From contig OX419756.1 of NCBI GenBank assembly GCA_948567375.1, forward strand, positions 8,685,001-8,749,000: a stretch of DNA of 64,000 nt. The letters are read 5' to 3'. Made by a program: the position numbers and the translations under genes. The stretch is from Lunularia cruciata. Lineage: Eukaryota; Streptophyta; Marchantiopsida; Lunulariales; Lunulariaceae. The notes beneath the pieces are model-generated. The model had not been told where the DNA came from, searched no databases, and worked only from the letters and a program-made list of their open reading frames with translations. This document shows positions 44,229 through 56,199 of the stretch, one piece after another (the first letter of the stretch is position 1; each line of letters starts with the position of its first letter).

Positions 44229-44253
44229 GGAGTGAGAGACAGGCCGGCTCATA
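44229..44253 (+). repeat. X-type solo LTR, right end (split by element C)
   Basis: GAGTGAGAGACAGGCCGGCTC is the last part of the X LTR, as at 38540-38559 and 48580-48600. It completes the copy beginning at 30147. Confidence 0.85.
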
Positions 44254-44400
44254 ATCTTTCATAGCCTTTGGGATTGGCCCCTACATTTGAAAAACCTAGG
44301 TCAATAGGGATGGGTAATTCATAGGATAGTCCAATCATGGCTCTTTGTAGGATGATAGGGTTGGGACGGCCCTCATTTCTCCTTGTTGCAATGTGAGGAG

Positions 44401-44433
<33 letters not shown>

Positions 44434-46100
44434 GCACACAAGTAGGTGTTGTAGCCACCAGGGTATGGTCCTCATATGGTCTTGGTAGAGAACTCAGCAT
44501 TCCTTTCTCCCTTGCTGATCTTCTACCTCCCAATACTTCAGATGTTGCTATGGTTTTTGCATTAGCCATTGAAGTTGCACTCACTTCATCCAAGTCTAAG
44601 GAGAGTTGTCTCCTTAAACCCTTCTTCTTCTCTACATTTGAGAACCTCCTCTCCTGCAATCATGAGGGTGTTGTCTAGACGTCCTCAGGTATAGATACAT
44701 GGGGTGGAGTCACCACCCATCCCCCTTTGGTAGGCACCACAGGTGAACTTTGCATTGTCTCAACTTCTAGAGTCAAAAGAAGAGTCCTCTTGAGTTGTAG
44801 TTGGGATATCAGAATACCCTCCTCCTCATCCACCAAAAAGTCATCTTCTATCTTGGTGGTAGGTTGATCCAACACTTACAACACCATTGTAGCCACAATA
44901 GTGGATTGCACTTCCACACTCTTCTCTACCTTGCCTCCTTCTCCTTATGAGGATACTTCAATCTAGGAGAAGGAAGTCTCCCATTTTGGAGGTGCCTCTT
45001 TGTTCATTGAGGATGATTCCTTCTCCCTACTCACTTGGGTACCCTAAACTCCCATCTCCTTGTAAGTGATAATCACTTCCCTACTCCCTTCCCAATCCCA
45101 ATCCATCCATGAATCATATATTCTTCTCATCAAGAGACTCACAACTTGAGAATTAGACCAATGTCTCTTTCTTGATTGGGATCGCATTGCGGTTACCTTT
45201 TCTTTGCTCATGCTTGCTCTTGCAACCTTATCTAGGGGGCCCATTTCTTAGTCTTTTGGTAATGCAAGAAGATTTCCTTGCACTTCTTGGTCTCCACCAT
45301 ATGTTTGGGCTGGGCTTGATGGTAGCGTGACGGGTAGTAATGCACTAGGAAGAGTGTCCCTCCTTCTTCAAAAATTGCATCTTGACGTAAAAAGCAGGAC
45401 AAATGATGAGAGGAAGGTGTTTTCTCCTTGTGTTTTGAGCTGCTTTTTCATCTCCCAAGCACAATGATAGAACATCTTTATCCAGTCTACAACTTTTCCT
45501 TTGTGTAGCAGCTAGAAGATGATGTCCAGCCCATTGTTGACCTAAATTGTCCTTGTTGATTTGAAAAGCTTCATAAGCAAGGTCACCAGCATGCAATAAG
45601 TATAATCATTGTACACATTTACCTTCCAGCCATTTCTTGTCTTAGCATACTTAAATAGGGCATCAAACTTCCTCACCATTTCTTCTATTGGGCGGAACCA
45701 CTCTTGGTCAAGGTACATTGCTCCAGGTGTAGAATCTGTCCCAAGCATCTTCTTTCCATGCAAACATGTTATCACACAGGTCAATAAATTTTGGGTTCTT
45801 TCTCCTTTATCTCCAATAGCATTGGGAGATAAGTAAAATCCCAAATCCATGACAAGAACCGCAAGTGCTTGAAATTGAGATACTTTGTATAGCAATAGTT
45901 TAGGGTATTTCTCCATTCCAAGAGGTTGGAGACAAATTGAAGTCGGTGTCGTCTTCTTCCTAGGTGACATTACATTGCCTAGCAATGCGGAATTGGCCTC
46001 TCTCTCAACACTTCCTTCCACTCTCCCAAATCCCGCTCAACCGCTCATATAGCCTCTTGATCCATACTCATGACTAAAGACTTTGTATCATGAGATCACC
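44254..46100 (-). pseudogene. Unknown accessory ORF of a W-type retroelement (copy 2)
   Basis: Minus-strand frames at 45542-46021, 45345-45596, 45044-45244, 44675-44875 and 44249-44659 look like pieces of one decayed ORF. The first part encodes LLYKVSQFQALAVLVMDLGF, YLDQEWFRPIEEMVRKFDAL and KTRNGWKVNVYND, then in another frame VDWIKMFYHCAWEMKKQLKT; this matches copy 1 at 15843-16286. The rest is Ser/Lys/Arg-rich, with GFSNVGANPKGYER at the end. If the 30147-44253 insertion is removed, the coiled-coil segment at 28100-30060 follows. No family recognised. A (GA)n run at 44397-44435 lies inside. Confidence 0.5.
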
Positions 46101-46629
46101 TAATGCACATTAGGGCATTACCTTGTGAACTTGGAGGTTGCACAAATTCAATTGATTGAAAACTTCAGCAGCAAGATGTTTATATCCTTCAATTGGCCCT
46201 TTACAAATTTATGTTAGCCATCAATTGTAAAAAATTTCTTCCCATAGGTGTGAAGTGGCATATAGGCTGATGGCAATTGAAACAAGTTCTTTCTCTGATA
46301 TGGCAACAATTGCTCAAGGGAAGTCAAACTATTGAAGAATGATGGATGAATGATGACATGGCATCCCGTACCCATACTTGTGCTAGTGGTCATGTTCTTG
46401 TGGTTTTGGGCCCATCATCATCATTGTCATTGTCATTGTGGTTGTGAGTGTGATCTCATCTATGAGGGAGCTTTAACTCCAATGATATCCACTTGATTGC
46501 TTGTTTTTGGAATATCACTTGGAGAGTTGGCTACAAGTCCTAAATCATATTTGCTAATGTGAACCTAACCTAGGTAGTCACCTAATTGCACAAAAGAAGA
46601 AAAAGAAAACACAAACATCTACATTACGA

Positions 46630-47534
46630 GGCATGGAATGGGTACCAAATAGTCTCATAGTAGTTTGCCCATAGCTAAAATCCTATAATACATATCCCAT
46701 AGCACCAACTTGCTATGGGATATCGTAGCCTATAATGCCTTTAGTACCAACTTTTGTCCATATGACATTAAGAGGCATAGAAGGGTCTAGGAATGGTGTG
46801 ATCATTGAAGATATGTACTAATTTTTTTGAATAAATGCTTACATTATGTCCTTTGCAAAGCCTATTTATCTTGTCCTTGAGTTGTTCTTGCCATCTTGGC
46901 AAGATGTATTCTTGTTGTCCGTCTACTTGTATCAACACATAACTTGTCCTTATGGTGGAGGTAAGGCCACTAAACCAACATTGCACAACCCTAATGAAAC
47001 ATTGGCCAATTTGTCATGCCATGGTGGTATCATCCAAGATATTGCATGCCATACAAACAATCTCAAACATTTCTAGGAATGATTCAAAGTCTTCTTGCCT
47101 TGTGAAGACTGTTGTTCTAAGGGGTATACAATTGATTCCTCTTCCTAAAGCTGATGTCATTGCAATAGTAACTAAATGAATTGTAGGAGCTGAAAGAGGT
47201 ATGGTGGCCACAAGAGAGGCTTGTGTAGTAGCAAGTTGTGGTATTGGTGCAAACATGTTTTGTTGGCAGAAGTGCTTACTATTAAGGATTCTTCTTGCAA
47301 TTTAGCAAGAGTACTTGTAAAAATAGGAGGTAATGATTCCCAAAAATGTAAAATACCAGAATCTTTTTGATGTGGAGTAATATAAATGCATCTCAAACAA
47401 TTGTAGAGATTTGTGGAGAGGATATACACATTAGCCGGTAGTAGCACCAAAAATGTTGGTAGGGTAGTCCAGTTCCATAGTGAGGAATATGGAGATGTTA
47501 CAAAAAAGAGGAAATGATGACACAATCCTTGCAT
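46630..47534 (-). pseudogene. Gag remnant
   Basis: Frames at 47014-47256 and 46768-46986 encode TRQEDFESFLEMFEIVCMAC, NILDDTTMA and QCWFSGLTSTIRTSYVLIQV, VDGQQEYILPRWQEQLKDKI, consistent with a decayed Retrotrans_gag domain. A primer-site-like TTTGGTACCCATTCC (minus, near 46640) separates it from the accessory ORF, so it may belong to a different element. 46692-46723 is a perfect 13-bp hairpin. Confidence 0.5.
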
Positions 47535-47912
47535 GGCTGGCCATTCACTTGGCTTAGGGAGGAATTGTAGTCAAGATTCACGTGTTTAGTTGTAAATCCA
47601 CTAAGGTGCAAGAATCTCCCATAGACATTTACTCTTGGAGATGGCTCTCAAGTTTGTCATCCCCACAAACCCTTCAGCCTCCTTGGTATATTCCTTCTCA
47701 AATTGGTTACAAATTATTGGTAGGTTTATTATAAACTTACCACTAAAGCAATCAATGCAACAAGCACCCAAGGAAAGCACTTATCCATAACATGGCATGC
47801 ATAACTTAACCAAAAAATGCACTTGCACACTTGCACATCACACATGATTAGGCTCAAATGATGTTGTCCTTATTTGAGCCTGATTGCTTTGACCCTTAGG
47901 CTTGGATTAGTA
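47535..47912. other. Unassigned TE-derived DNA
   Basis: No supported frame or repeat; lies between the gag remnant and the X LTR. Confidence 0.3.
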
Positions 47913-48600
47913 TGTAACACCCATTTGTGCATGTATGTGCTATTCTGATAATTTTTTTGGAATTACAAGCACTTGAGAGATATTAATTATATAGAGATAA
48001 AGGATGGTTCTACATTACTCATGATTAGCTAAAATTAGTCATAGCAAAGATAAAAGAGACCTTAATTTAGGGAAAGTAGAAAGATGAGCACCACTATTTT
48101 GGATCTAGTGTATGAACTTGGTATTATTCTTGAGTGTTTGGCTTTAGGAAAGAGTTGAGAACTCTTGGACTCACAAGTCTTTTTATTTTGGATTCTTCTA
48201 TAGTCCAAGGATAACCCATGTAAATGAATCCTTGACTTAGTGGTTGGGTCAAGATAATACCATATGCTTAGGGGAATATTCTCATGAGTATGGATATTCC
48301 TTTAGCTTTTTTACTTTATTTGACTTTTAGCCTAGTAACTTGAGTTACTCCAATAATTAGTAACTTTGGTGCATACATATTTCACAAATATATAAACTAG
48401 GGATGAGGAGGTACTCATCATTCTTTCATTTGCAATTATCTTTCTCTCATTGAGTTCTCTAGTGAGCAATGGTTTGAGTCCTGGAGTGTTAGCCTTGGAG
48501 GAGTATGATGGAGTTGGGGTTCCTTGCATTCTTAGTCCATGGTGCGTTGTTATAATAGCCATCAAAGGTTCATCCTAAGTGAGAGATAGGCCGGCTCACA
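47913..48600 (+). repeat. X-type solo LTR
   Basis: 688 bp, TGTAACACCC...GGCTCACA; the best-preserved X copy. Flanks AGTA (47909-47912) and AGTC (48601-48604) agree at 3 of 4. A TATA box (ATATATAAACTAG) lies near 48388. Confidence 0.9.
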
Positions 48601-49126
48601 AGTCATACAACCCTTAGGAGAAAACCAACCAGTTCCCATAATTACAACTAGCCAAGCTTAGCTTGTAGGCCAAAAAGTAGCTACAACAAACAATTTAATT
48701 TGCCTTGAATTTGTTTTTGTCATAGATTCTAGGTGGAAGAATACTCCACAAAGGGAAGAATAGCCTGCTTAAATAGCTACTCTAATTGTAAAGAATTTCT
48801 ATCTACCCTAATCCATTCTCTAATTGTAGATGCCACTCCTCTACATGCTTGCACCATAAATGCCAATTGGCTCTCCTCCTTTAGATGTTCCTACTCTAGA
48901 TATACATATTTTGGCATTGTCCAAATGCCACCAAAGTCTTTAATTACTACCTATCTACTTCTCTATAGTACAAACCCATAGAAGATTATGCTTGCACTTC
49001 TTTAACTACACATACCCTAGAGCAGGATCCCACAATACTTCTCTCTCCCACACTTGAATGTGGTAGGCCTATAGTCAACTTATCCCACAAGCCCTATAAC
49101 ATAGGATCCTGCAATCCTTCTATTGA
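48601..49126. other. Unassigned DNA
   Basis: Short frames without recognised motifs. No gene seen. Confidence 0.3.
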
Positions 49127-50040
49127 TGGTCAAAAAAGGTCCATGTTTCAAGGCAAAAAATGTCATTTGTAGGACTGAATTAAAGGCACAAGATAAAGAG
49201 CTATTATGGGAACAACAATCAGCTGGGGATGTGGGAGAAGAATTTGTTGTAGGATCTAATGTTAAGAGATGTGAAGGTAGAGTCATCTAAGGGCTTACTA
49301 AGTAGAAGTATGGAATAAACCCTTACAAGATGTATATTAGTGCAAGATGAATCCAATATGAGATAAACCTTCTATAAGATGTATATTAGTGCGGGATGAA
49401 TCCTCTATGGTAATCCAAGAGTAAAAGATTGGGATTCCTATTCTATTCTTGGAGGGGAAACCAAATGTTAGTAAGTCTATTGAAGAGCTTGGTGTACTTG
49501 TTGGGTCCATAGGCTGAAGCTAATACCAATTGTGGTTGTAAGAGTGATCAATGTGACTTTCTATTGGTTGAACTGAGTAGCAACTATTATAAAGAAAACC
49601 CATTCCATCTATTGTGATATTTGAGTATTGAGTCCTATTCCAATTTATGAATGTGTATTATGTGTAGTGATGCTCCTCATTATACTTCTGGCATTCTTGT
49701 TTAGATTGTAGAGCGTTTACAATATTGCCTTTAGCGCCTCATTACTTAACCAAAGAGTGACAACCAAGGAAGCCAAAGGACTCATAAGAGGGCAGACCTA
49801 TGAGTTAACTTTTTCGTTAAGCGTCCAAGGTAAACCTTTTCACTTGTTTTAGCTAAGATTGCTACAAGATCTCTACCTGCAAACTATTATGAGAACTTTA
49901 ACCATAGATTGCTATAGGATCTTTTACCCTTAGACAATTCCAAGAGTTTCTACTCATATTGCATGACAAGATTTTTTGTACTTCTCCCATCCCATGGCAT
50001 CTTGTACCCTTAACTACAAGACTAGACTAACCAGCTAACA
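49127..50040 (+). repeat. Q-type LTR (copy 1) with adjacent primer-like site
   Basis: It is homologous to 52508-53655 (shared GGTCCATGTTTCAAGG, TATTAGTGC-GATGAATCC, TGTAAGAGTGATCAATGTG, GTGACAACCAAGGAAGCCAA). It ends CTAACA and is followed by TTTTTGGCACCATTGCC (50041-50057), which resembles the TTGGCGCCGTTGCC primer site of Tat/Athila gypsy elements with G-to-A changes. The left boundary is approximate. Confidence 0.55.
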
Positions 50041-50057
50041 TTTTTGGCACCATTGCC

Positions 50058-51461
50058 AATGGATGCATATGTCCTCTCCACTTCCGTCTAGAGCTCATTT
50101 GGGCTATGCTTATTTGACACCAACTTGTGAGGACATGGCTATTTTCAGTTTTGGGTAAGCATTACCTCTTGCATTTAAAATCAATTTTTCAAATCTTCAA
50201 AGTCAAGTGCTGCTCCATTCATTGCAAGCACTTCTACCCACGGAAATCTATCTACCTCAGCACCACACCCTATGGTTATGTAAGCACCTACCAAAACAAC
50301 ACCTCTCCCATCCCTACTACCCTTGTAACTACCACTACAACACCATCAACCTCAAGAGGAGAAAACAATTGTATACTCCCTATAACAATAGTGATGTAAA
50401 ATTTGACAATAATAATAGCAATCACCATTTTGTTACAATCTTTCCTTATTTGTAGGTATATCTGGTTTTTGTTGGATGGCATCAATCTCCATTGGTGCTG
50501 GCTCCTCTACTTGTGTGTAGTGTGTAGGTAGATTCTATGAAGGTCAAGTTCAAGACTAAGTTGTTACGACTAAGGAATCAAAGTGCTCAATCAATTGCGT
50601 GGCTCCAAGTGTTTGGGCTCTTGCATGGTTACCTCCAATTTGGTGCATGACTTCAAGCTCCTTAAATTCAATCTTGAGCTTCACCTTCTAATATATCTAT
50701 AATTTGCATTATAGTGTTCTAGAATTGAGTGATATAGCTTCTTACAAAACCAATCTGCTTCAATTTTGCCAACCTATCTTGTGCAGCTCATGTGGTATTT
50801 ATTGCTTGGATTTGCCCAATTATTTCACAAAATTGCCTAATTATTGCACTCTTGAATTTTTCCCATGTCTAGATTGGTGGAACAAACTACTATTTAGCTC
50901 ACTTCACTTGAAATCACCACCATAGTTTTGCCACTCAATCCAATTAGCTTGAAACTAAGAGAATTCATATCCATTCATCTTGAAGATTTGTAGCTTCAAA
51001 ATAACATTCACAATCAAACACAAAATTCTCCACTATACCTCAGAGGTTCTTGCCTTCAAATATCTTGGGCTTTGGAAATCAGATTCACTCATCTCCTTCT
51101 TAAAATGGTGCTCTCTATACATGTTCATCATTGATGGTCTCATTCTTCCAACATTTGAGTAAGGTGCTTGATTTGTTACTACATAGCAATGATAACTTTA
51201 AGCATTATCATCATTGCTACTACTCTATCAAATTATGTACAATTTATCTAAGTTAACATATAGATATAACATGTTCATTGTTTTCCATAAATTACAATCA
51301 AAAGTACCAAGGGTTCATTGAACAAGGTGATCACATTCAAAAAATTCTACCCAAAGCGTGAAATGATGCTTGGGTAGTACATGGACATTAAAATCCCTAT
51401 GTTTGGTTCAGAGAAAATGGATTTGGTGGTCCATAAATTTCATCCATCCCATTCCTATTTG
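50058..51461 (-). pseudogene. Weak gag-like remnant
   Basis: Minus-strand translation of about 51170-50450 gives, between stops, segments such as KVKLKIEFKELEVMHQIGGN and EEPAPMEIDAIQQKP, reminiscent of the end of gypsy gag, but no clear knuckle. Orientation is opposite to the adjacent Q primer-like site, so it may be a separate fragment. The plus-strand frames here show nothing recognisable. Confidence 0.3.
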
Positions 51462-51964
51462 ATATTAATATAAAAGATCAAAGAGAGAAATAAGAGAATG
51501 GAAGACTAGAGTGAAATATCAAAGTGTGACTCTTGAATGAGGGAAGCCCTAAATCCTTAGCATGAGCTTAGGTTATGGTATTTATAGGGAACTTACAAGG
51601 CTCTTGAAGCTTCTCATGAAGCTTTCTAAAAATTATCTTCCTTGAGTGCAAGCCAAGTTAACCTAGAAGCTTCCCAAGAAGCTTCTTTCTATAAGCCACC
51701 TACTTGCCATGCAAGCTAAGCTAATTGGGAAACTTCCCAAGAATCTTTCTTCTAGAAGCCACCTACTTGGCATGCAAGCTAAGCTAGCCAAGAAGCTTCC
51801 TCTAAGAAGTCACCACTTGGCATGCACATTACTCAATACTTGTAAGGTACCAAGTAGCCTTCTAGATGCTTCTAGAATATTTTTATAATTTTTGGCTAAT
51901 TTGGCCTATTTTTTTAATTTTTTTAGTCTCAACTAACTCATCTGTAAACTCCATATTGTTACGC
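51462..51964 (-). repeat. Z-type LTR with heat-shock-element-like array (copy 3)
   Basis: GAAGCTTC blocks at 51606, 51666 and 51678 plus near-matches; on the minus strand a TATA box TATAAATA near 51579 follows the array. It starts TGTAACAATATGGAG on the minus strand at 51964 and abuts a family A integrase fragment. Confidence 0.75.
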
Positions 51965-51965
51965 T

Positions 51966-52500
51966 TATCACCTTGAGCTATTGCCACACATGAAGATCCA
52001 TTAAATGCTCCATGTTTCTTTACTATATAGATATGCATCCTAACGGTCCCTTGTTACTTCCATACAAGAAGTTAGACCTTGTCCAACATTTATTGATGGC
52101 ACAGAGGAATATGAAGTCAAATGCATTCTCCAAAAATGCATCTATGGTACCCATCATCCGTGAGTGGAATAACTTGTACATTGGAAAGGTTACCCATTGT
52201 ATGAGGCAACATGGGAGCCAATTGCCCAACTTGACACATGCACCAGTGTTAGTGAAATCTTTTGAGCAACAACTTTGCAAAGAAGATGTTGCATCTTAAA
52301 AGGAAGGAGATTTGTAATACCAATAGCTGGTTATGTTATCTCAAGGTGGAAATTGGCTTGGTAATATCTAGAAGGATGTTATATATGATGAACTAAATAA
52401 ATTAGATAGAGGTGTCACTAAAAGAATATTTCCACTAATAGGGCAAGAGCTTGAAACACACTAAAAACTTCAAAGCCAATTTCTATGGCCTAGAAAATAG
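51966..52500 (+). mobile_element. Family A fragment: integrase C-terminus, chromodomain and truncated LTR
   Basis: TYHLELLPHMKIH-type sequence at 51966 onward matches integrase just before the chromodomain; LVHWKGYPLYEATWEPIAQL is encoded near 52170-52235 in one frame. The LTR begins TGTAATACC at 52313 after AAAAGGAAGGAGA, a polypurine tract, and breaks off near 52500. Confidence 0.8.
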
Positions 52501-52507
52501 ATAAAAT

Positions 52508-53655
52508 CCCCTACCAAAAAGAGGCCATGTTTCAAGGTGAGAGTTGTCATATGTGGAACTGAACCAAGGGTATGGGATAAAGAGCTATTGCAAGAACAAC
52601 AAATAGTAGGAGATGCGGGAGAAGAATTTATTGTAGGTTCCAACATTACAAGACATGTCACCTATGGGCTTACTAAGTGGAAGTATGGGATAAATCCTCT
52701 ATGTGATGTATATTAGTGCAGGATGAATCCAATACAAGATGTATATTAGTGTAAGATGAATCCTTTATAGGATAGTGCATTAGTAAAATAGTTTGGTATG
52801 CAAATAAGGCTAAGATGGTGCTATGGCTATATCAAAGTTGTAATCTAATAGAGATGATGATGGGTTAGGAACCAATTTGCATTGATGGTGGTAACACAAG
52901 GAGGAGATAGCAGCCATAATAGAAGTAACTTTAGGAGATAGAAAATTAGTTTTAAGGCTAGGTTCACTAGTATAAAGAGAGCTCACTCCACTTAGAGGAG
53001 GTTCATCCTCCCTATTTCCTAGCCATTGTTCCTTGTCAACCTTTGTAATCCGAGAGTAAGAGATTAGGGTTCTTGTTTTGTTCTTGGAGGGGAACCCTGC
53101 TTGATTGAGTCAAATTTTAGTATGTCTATCAAGGAGCTTGTGTAATTATTGGGTCCACAAGCTAAAGCTTATATCAGTGATGGTTGTAAGAGTGATCAAT
53201 GTGAATTTTTGCTAGCTGAAACAAATAGCAACTATTCATTCCATCTATTGTGATATTTGAGTGTTCAGTCCCATTTCCAATTTATGAATGTATATTATGT
53301 GTAGTGTGCTCCTCAATGTGCTCATTGCATTATTGTTTATATCATAGAGTGTTTGCAGTACTGCATGCAACATTTCATTACTTAACAGGAGGGTGACAAC
53401 CAAGGAAGCCAAAGGACTCACAAGGGGACATACCTGTAAGTCAATTCTTGGGTTAAGTGTTCAACGGTAAACCTGTCAAATAGTCGAGCTAGGATCACTA
53501 TGGGATCTCTGCCAACAGACCATTACGGCAACTTTGACTCAATTGCTATGGGATCGTTTGCCCGTAGTACATGACGGGATTGTCTTGTACTTCTCCATTC
53601 CATAGCATCCCATATCCTTAACTATGCGAGCGGACTATCCCACCAACACCTTCTT
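52508..53655 (+). repeat. Q-type LTR (copy 2)
   Basis: Homologous to 49127-50040 with an extra ~200 bp (about 52780-53030). It ends ACCAACA near 53655 with no primer-like site after it, so it is a solo or truncated LTR. Confidence 0.55.
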
Positions 53656-56199
53656 CATCTGCACTGCTGTACCATCCCATAGATGATTTATTGCCCTTAG
53701 ACTTGGTACTTTTGCCCGGCCAACAATACTCTATAGCTTCAACTAACTCTACAATACCACATCCCCAAAAGCTCAATGTCAGCATGCCAAATTAACGTGG
53801 GAGTGCCAAATTAACGTGGGAGTGGTCGGACAATGGAATTGAATCAAACAAAAGGAAATCAATGTGTTTGACTTTCATCACCAGAACTCCAAAATCTCAA
53901 TGTTGATGCACACCAACTTCGGAAATCAATTTGCACTACTAGCAAGAGGAAAGAATTACAAAATTTAAGTAAAATGAAATTAGAGAATCATTGAATTGAA
54001 CCAAACAAAACAGGTTGGCGTGAGTGAATCATGAGATTGAAAAAACATAAAAGGAAAATAGTTCAATTTTTGAGTTTAAACTTTGAGGATCTATACACAT
54101 GGTATATACGTGGTATGTTATGATAATTCTCGTCTTGACATCCCCAGCTCTCTCCGGGAAGCCAGAATTCACACCTAATCCATGCATAAACTACAATTGA
54201 AATGGCCCATAACTAATTTTCTCCCCCATGAAAAGTTTTTCAGTTATCGACTCTCCCATTTTATAAGTGCCCATAAAAACCTCGATAGATTCCGCTCTCT
54301 GCCCGTAGGCATCCGGTAAATTACATAACTGAAACCCTTTTAAGACGAGTTATTCAACTACAATGGACTAATTAACGAAATCATAATTTATCATTCTCGA
54401 CACACTTATACGATTACATACTATATATACTGAGATTAATGATAAAAAGTGATGATTTATATATTTGCATTCCCTATCAGGATGAGAATTAGCGTACAAT
54501 GAAATAGAATTAAAGACTAACCAAGTAAGAAATATTGCTCAACGGATTTCAGCTACGAAACTAATCTTTCTCTCTAACCTACTTGACGAATTCTAACGTT
54601 CAAATACCCATAGGAAGATTACCTATTATTTCCAGTTACCGACCGTCCAAAGGATTGCCTTGATCTAGACTATGTTAATGTAAAGATGCATGAGTCAAGA
54701 ATTTAGAGTAAGGAAATGGCACGCACGTCAGTGGAAGCGCTACCATTAACTAAGGTTGAAACCTAAACTGCCAAGTAAATGCATCTCTCAACGATGCTCT
54801 CAGAATTTCACGATCTCCAAAAATCTAGAAGTCTCACAACAACACTGAACTCGAACCACCTTCTAAATTGATGTTAATTATTGCTTATTATACATTATTT
54901 CATTGTTCCCGAAGGTTGTTAAATCACCCACCCACAGTTTTGAAATATAAGATTTAGAATATGGTTTCTAAAGACACCACCGTGGTGATGGCGCATGGGG
55001 TCTAGGCATTGATGGGCCTGTTCCATGTGCACAGCGGTGAAACGCTTGATGAGACATGGAGAAGTTGATGCTAAGTTTTTGAGGAGTTACTTAGAGATTC
55101 GCACTCACCTACGATTGCCCGTGCTCAATTCATAGGTTGAAATTAGCGCAAGGGACATAGCATTTGTAATCTCTGATTATGATTTATTGATTGTATAAGC
55201 TCATGGTTGGCGATGCTCGAAGCCATTCCAAACAGTACCCAGACAACCCAAGAGAATATACTATGCATCCCGAAAAGAATAGATTCAAATGGTGAAACAA
55301 TTATATTCGAATTTTAAGAATTTACACGTGGTATATTTTAATTATTCTGCCTTTGACATGCATAACATTAATTAATGTTAATTCGATCAAAATCCTCAAC
55401 TAATCCACCCCATAAATAAAAAGTGAAATGACCGGTATACTCAGATAATATTTTATTGGCACTTTCAATTTTTGTCTAACTACCTACAATACTATATACG
55501 GATGTCACTCCTCTACCCATAGAAACAGGGGAAATCAAAATTTGAAACCCATATATATAGCATCATTCCGAGACAAAATGTTCCGTGGATGCCCTGCAGC
55601 ACTTATGGTCTTTGAAACGTGTGGAGTTCCGGTCCGTAATGTTTTCAATGTTAATAATTTATATATAGATTTTTATTCTAAAATATTAAAATATTTTTGA
55701 ATAATAAAATTTTAATTCAAATAAGTATACTTTTCTGAATTAGATAAATATATTATTAGGTTCATGTTTTTTTAATATTATAGTTTAGAGTTTTCAACAT
55801 TACCATGCTCTAGAGATGTAATGACATCTAACTATAATTTTAGAATCTGAAATGGCTGATATTTTCCTTATCAGATTACGAAATTTAATATTAAATATTA
55901 AAGAAAAAAAATAAAAAATTACATTTTAGAACCTCAAAATAAGAAATAACTATAACAGAGTTCCAATTCAAGAGGTTATTCTTTCCTCTAGATTCTTTTA
56001 TATTTTTTTTATTTCATTTCAAATATAGTTATGTATACTTTCTATCAAAGTATGCCAATCACATTCTCATGTATGCATAGTCACCATATGATAAGTTGCT
56101 TTGGAAGTCCTTTTCTTGGGGTCTATTTTGGATCGGAACAATTTAATTGGTCTTTTCTTGTCTTCCGAGTATAGTTATGAAGCAATGGATACACCTCTG
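53656..56199. other. TE-poor, AT-rich intergenic DNA
   Basis: Stop codons are dense in all frames; no frame of 60 codons or more and no recognisable domain. A 19-bp tandem duplication (TGCCAAATTAACGTGGGAG) lies at 53785-53822. 55650-56050 is especially AT-rich. Confidence 0.6.

Noticed and set aside
44397-44435. (GA)n run as a promoter or functional repeat
   Set aside because: It lies inside a decayed retroelement ORF and looks like an ordinary microsatellite.
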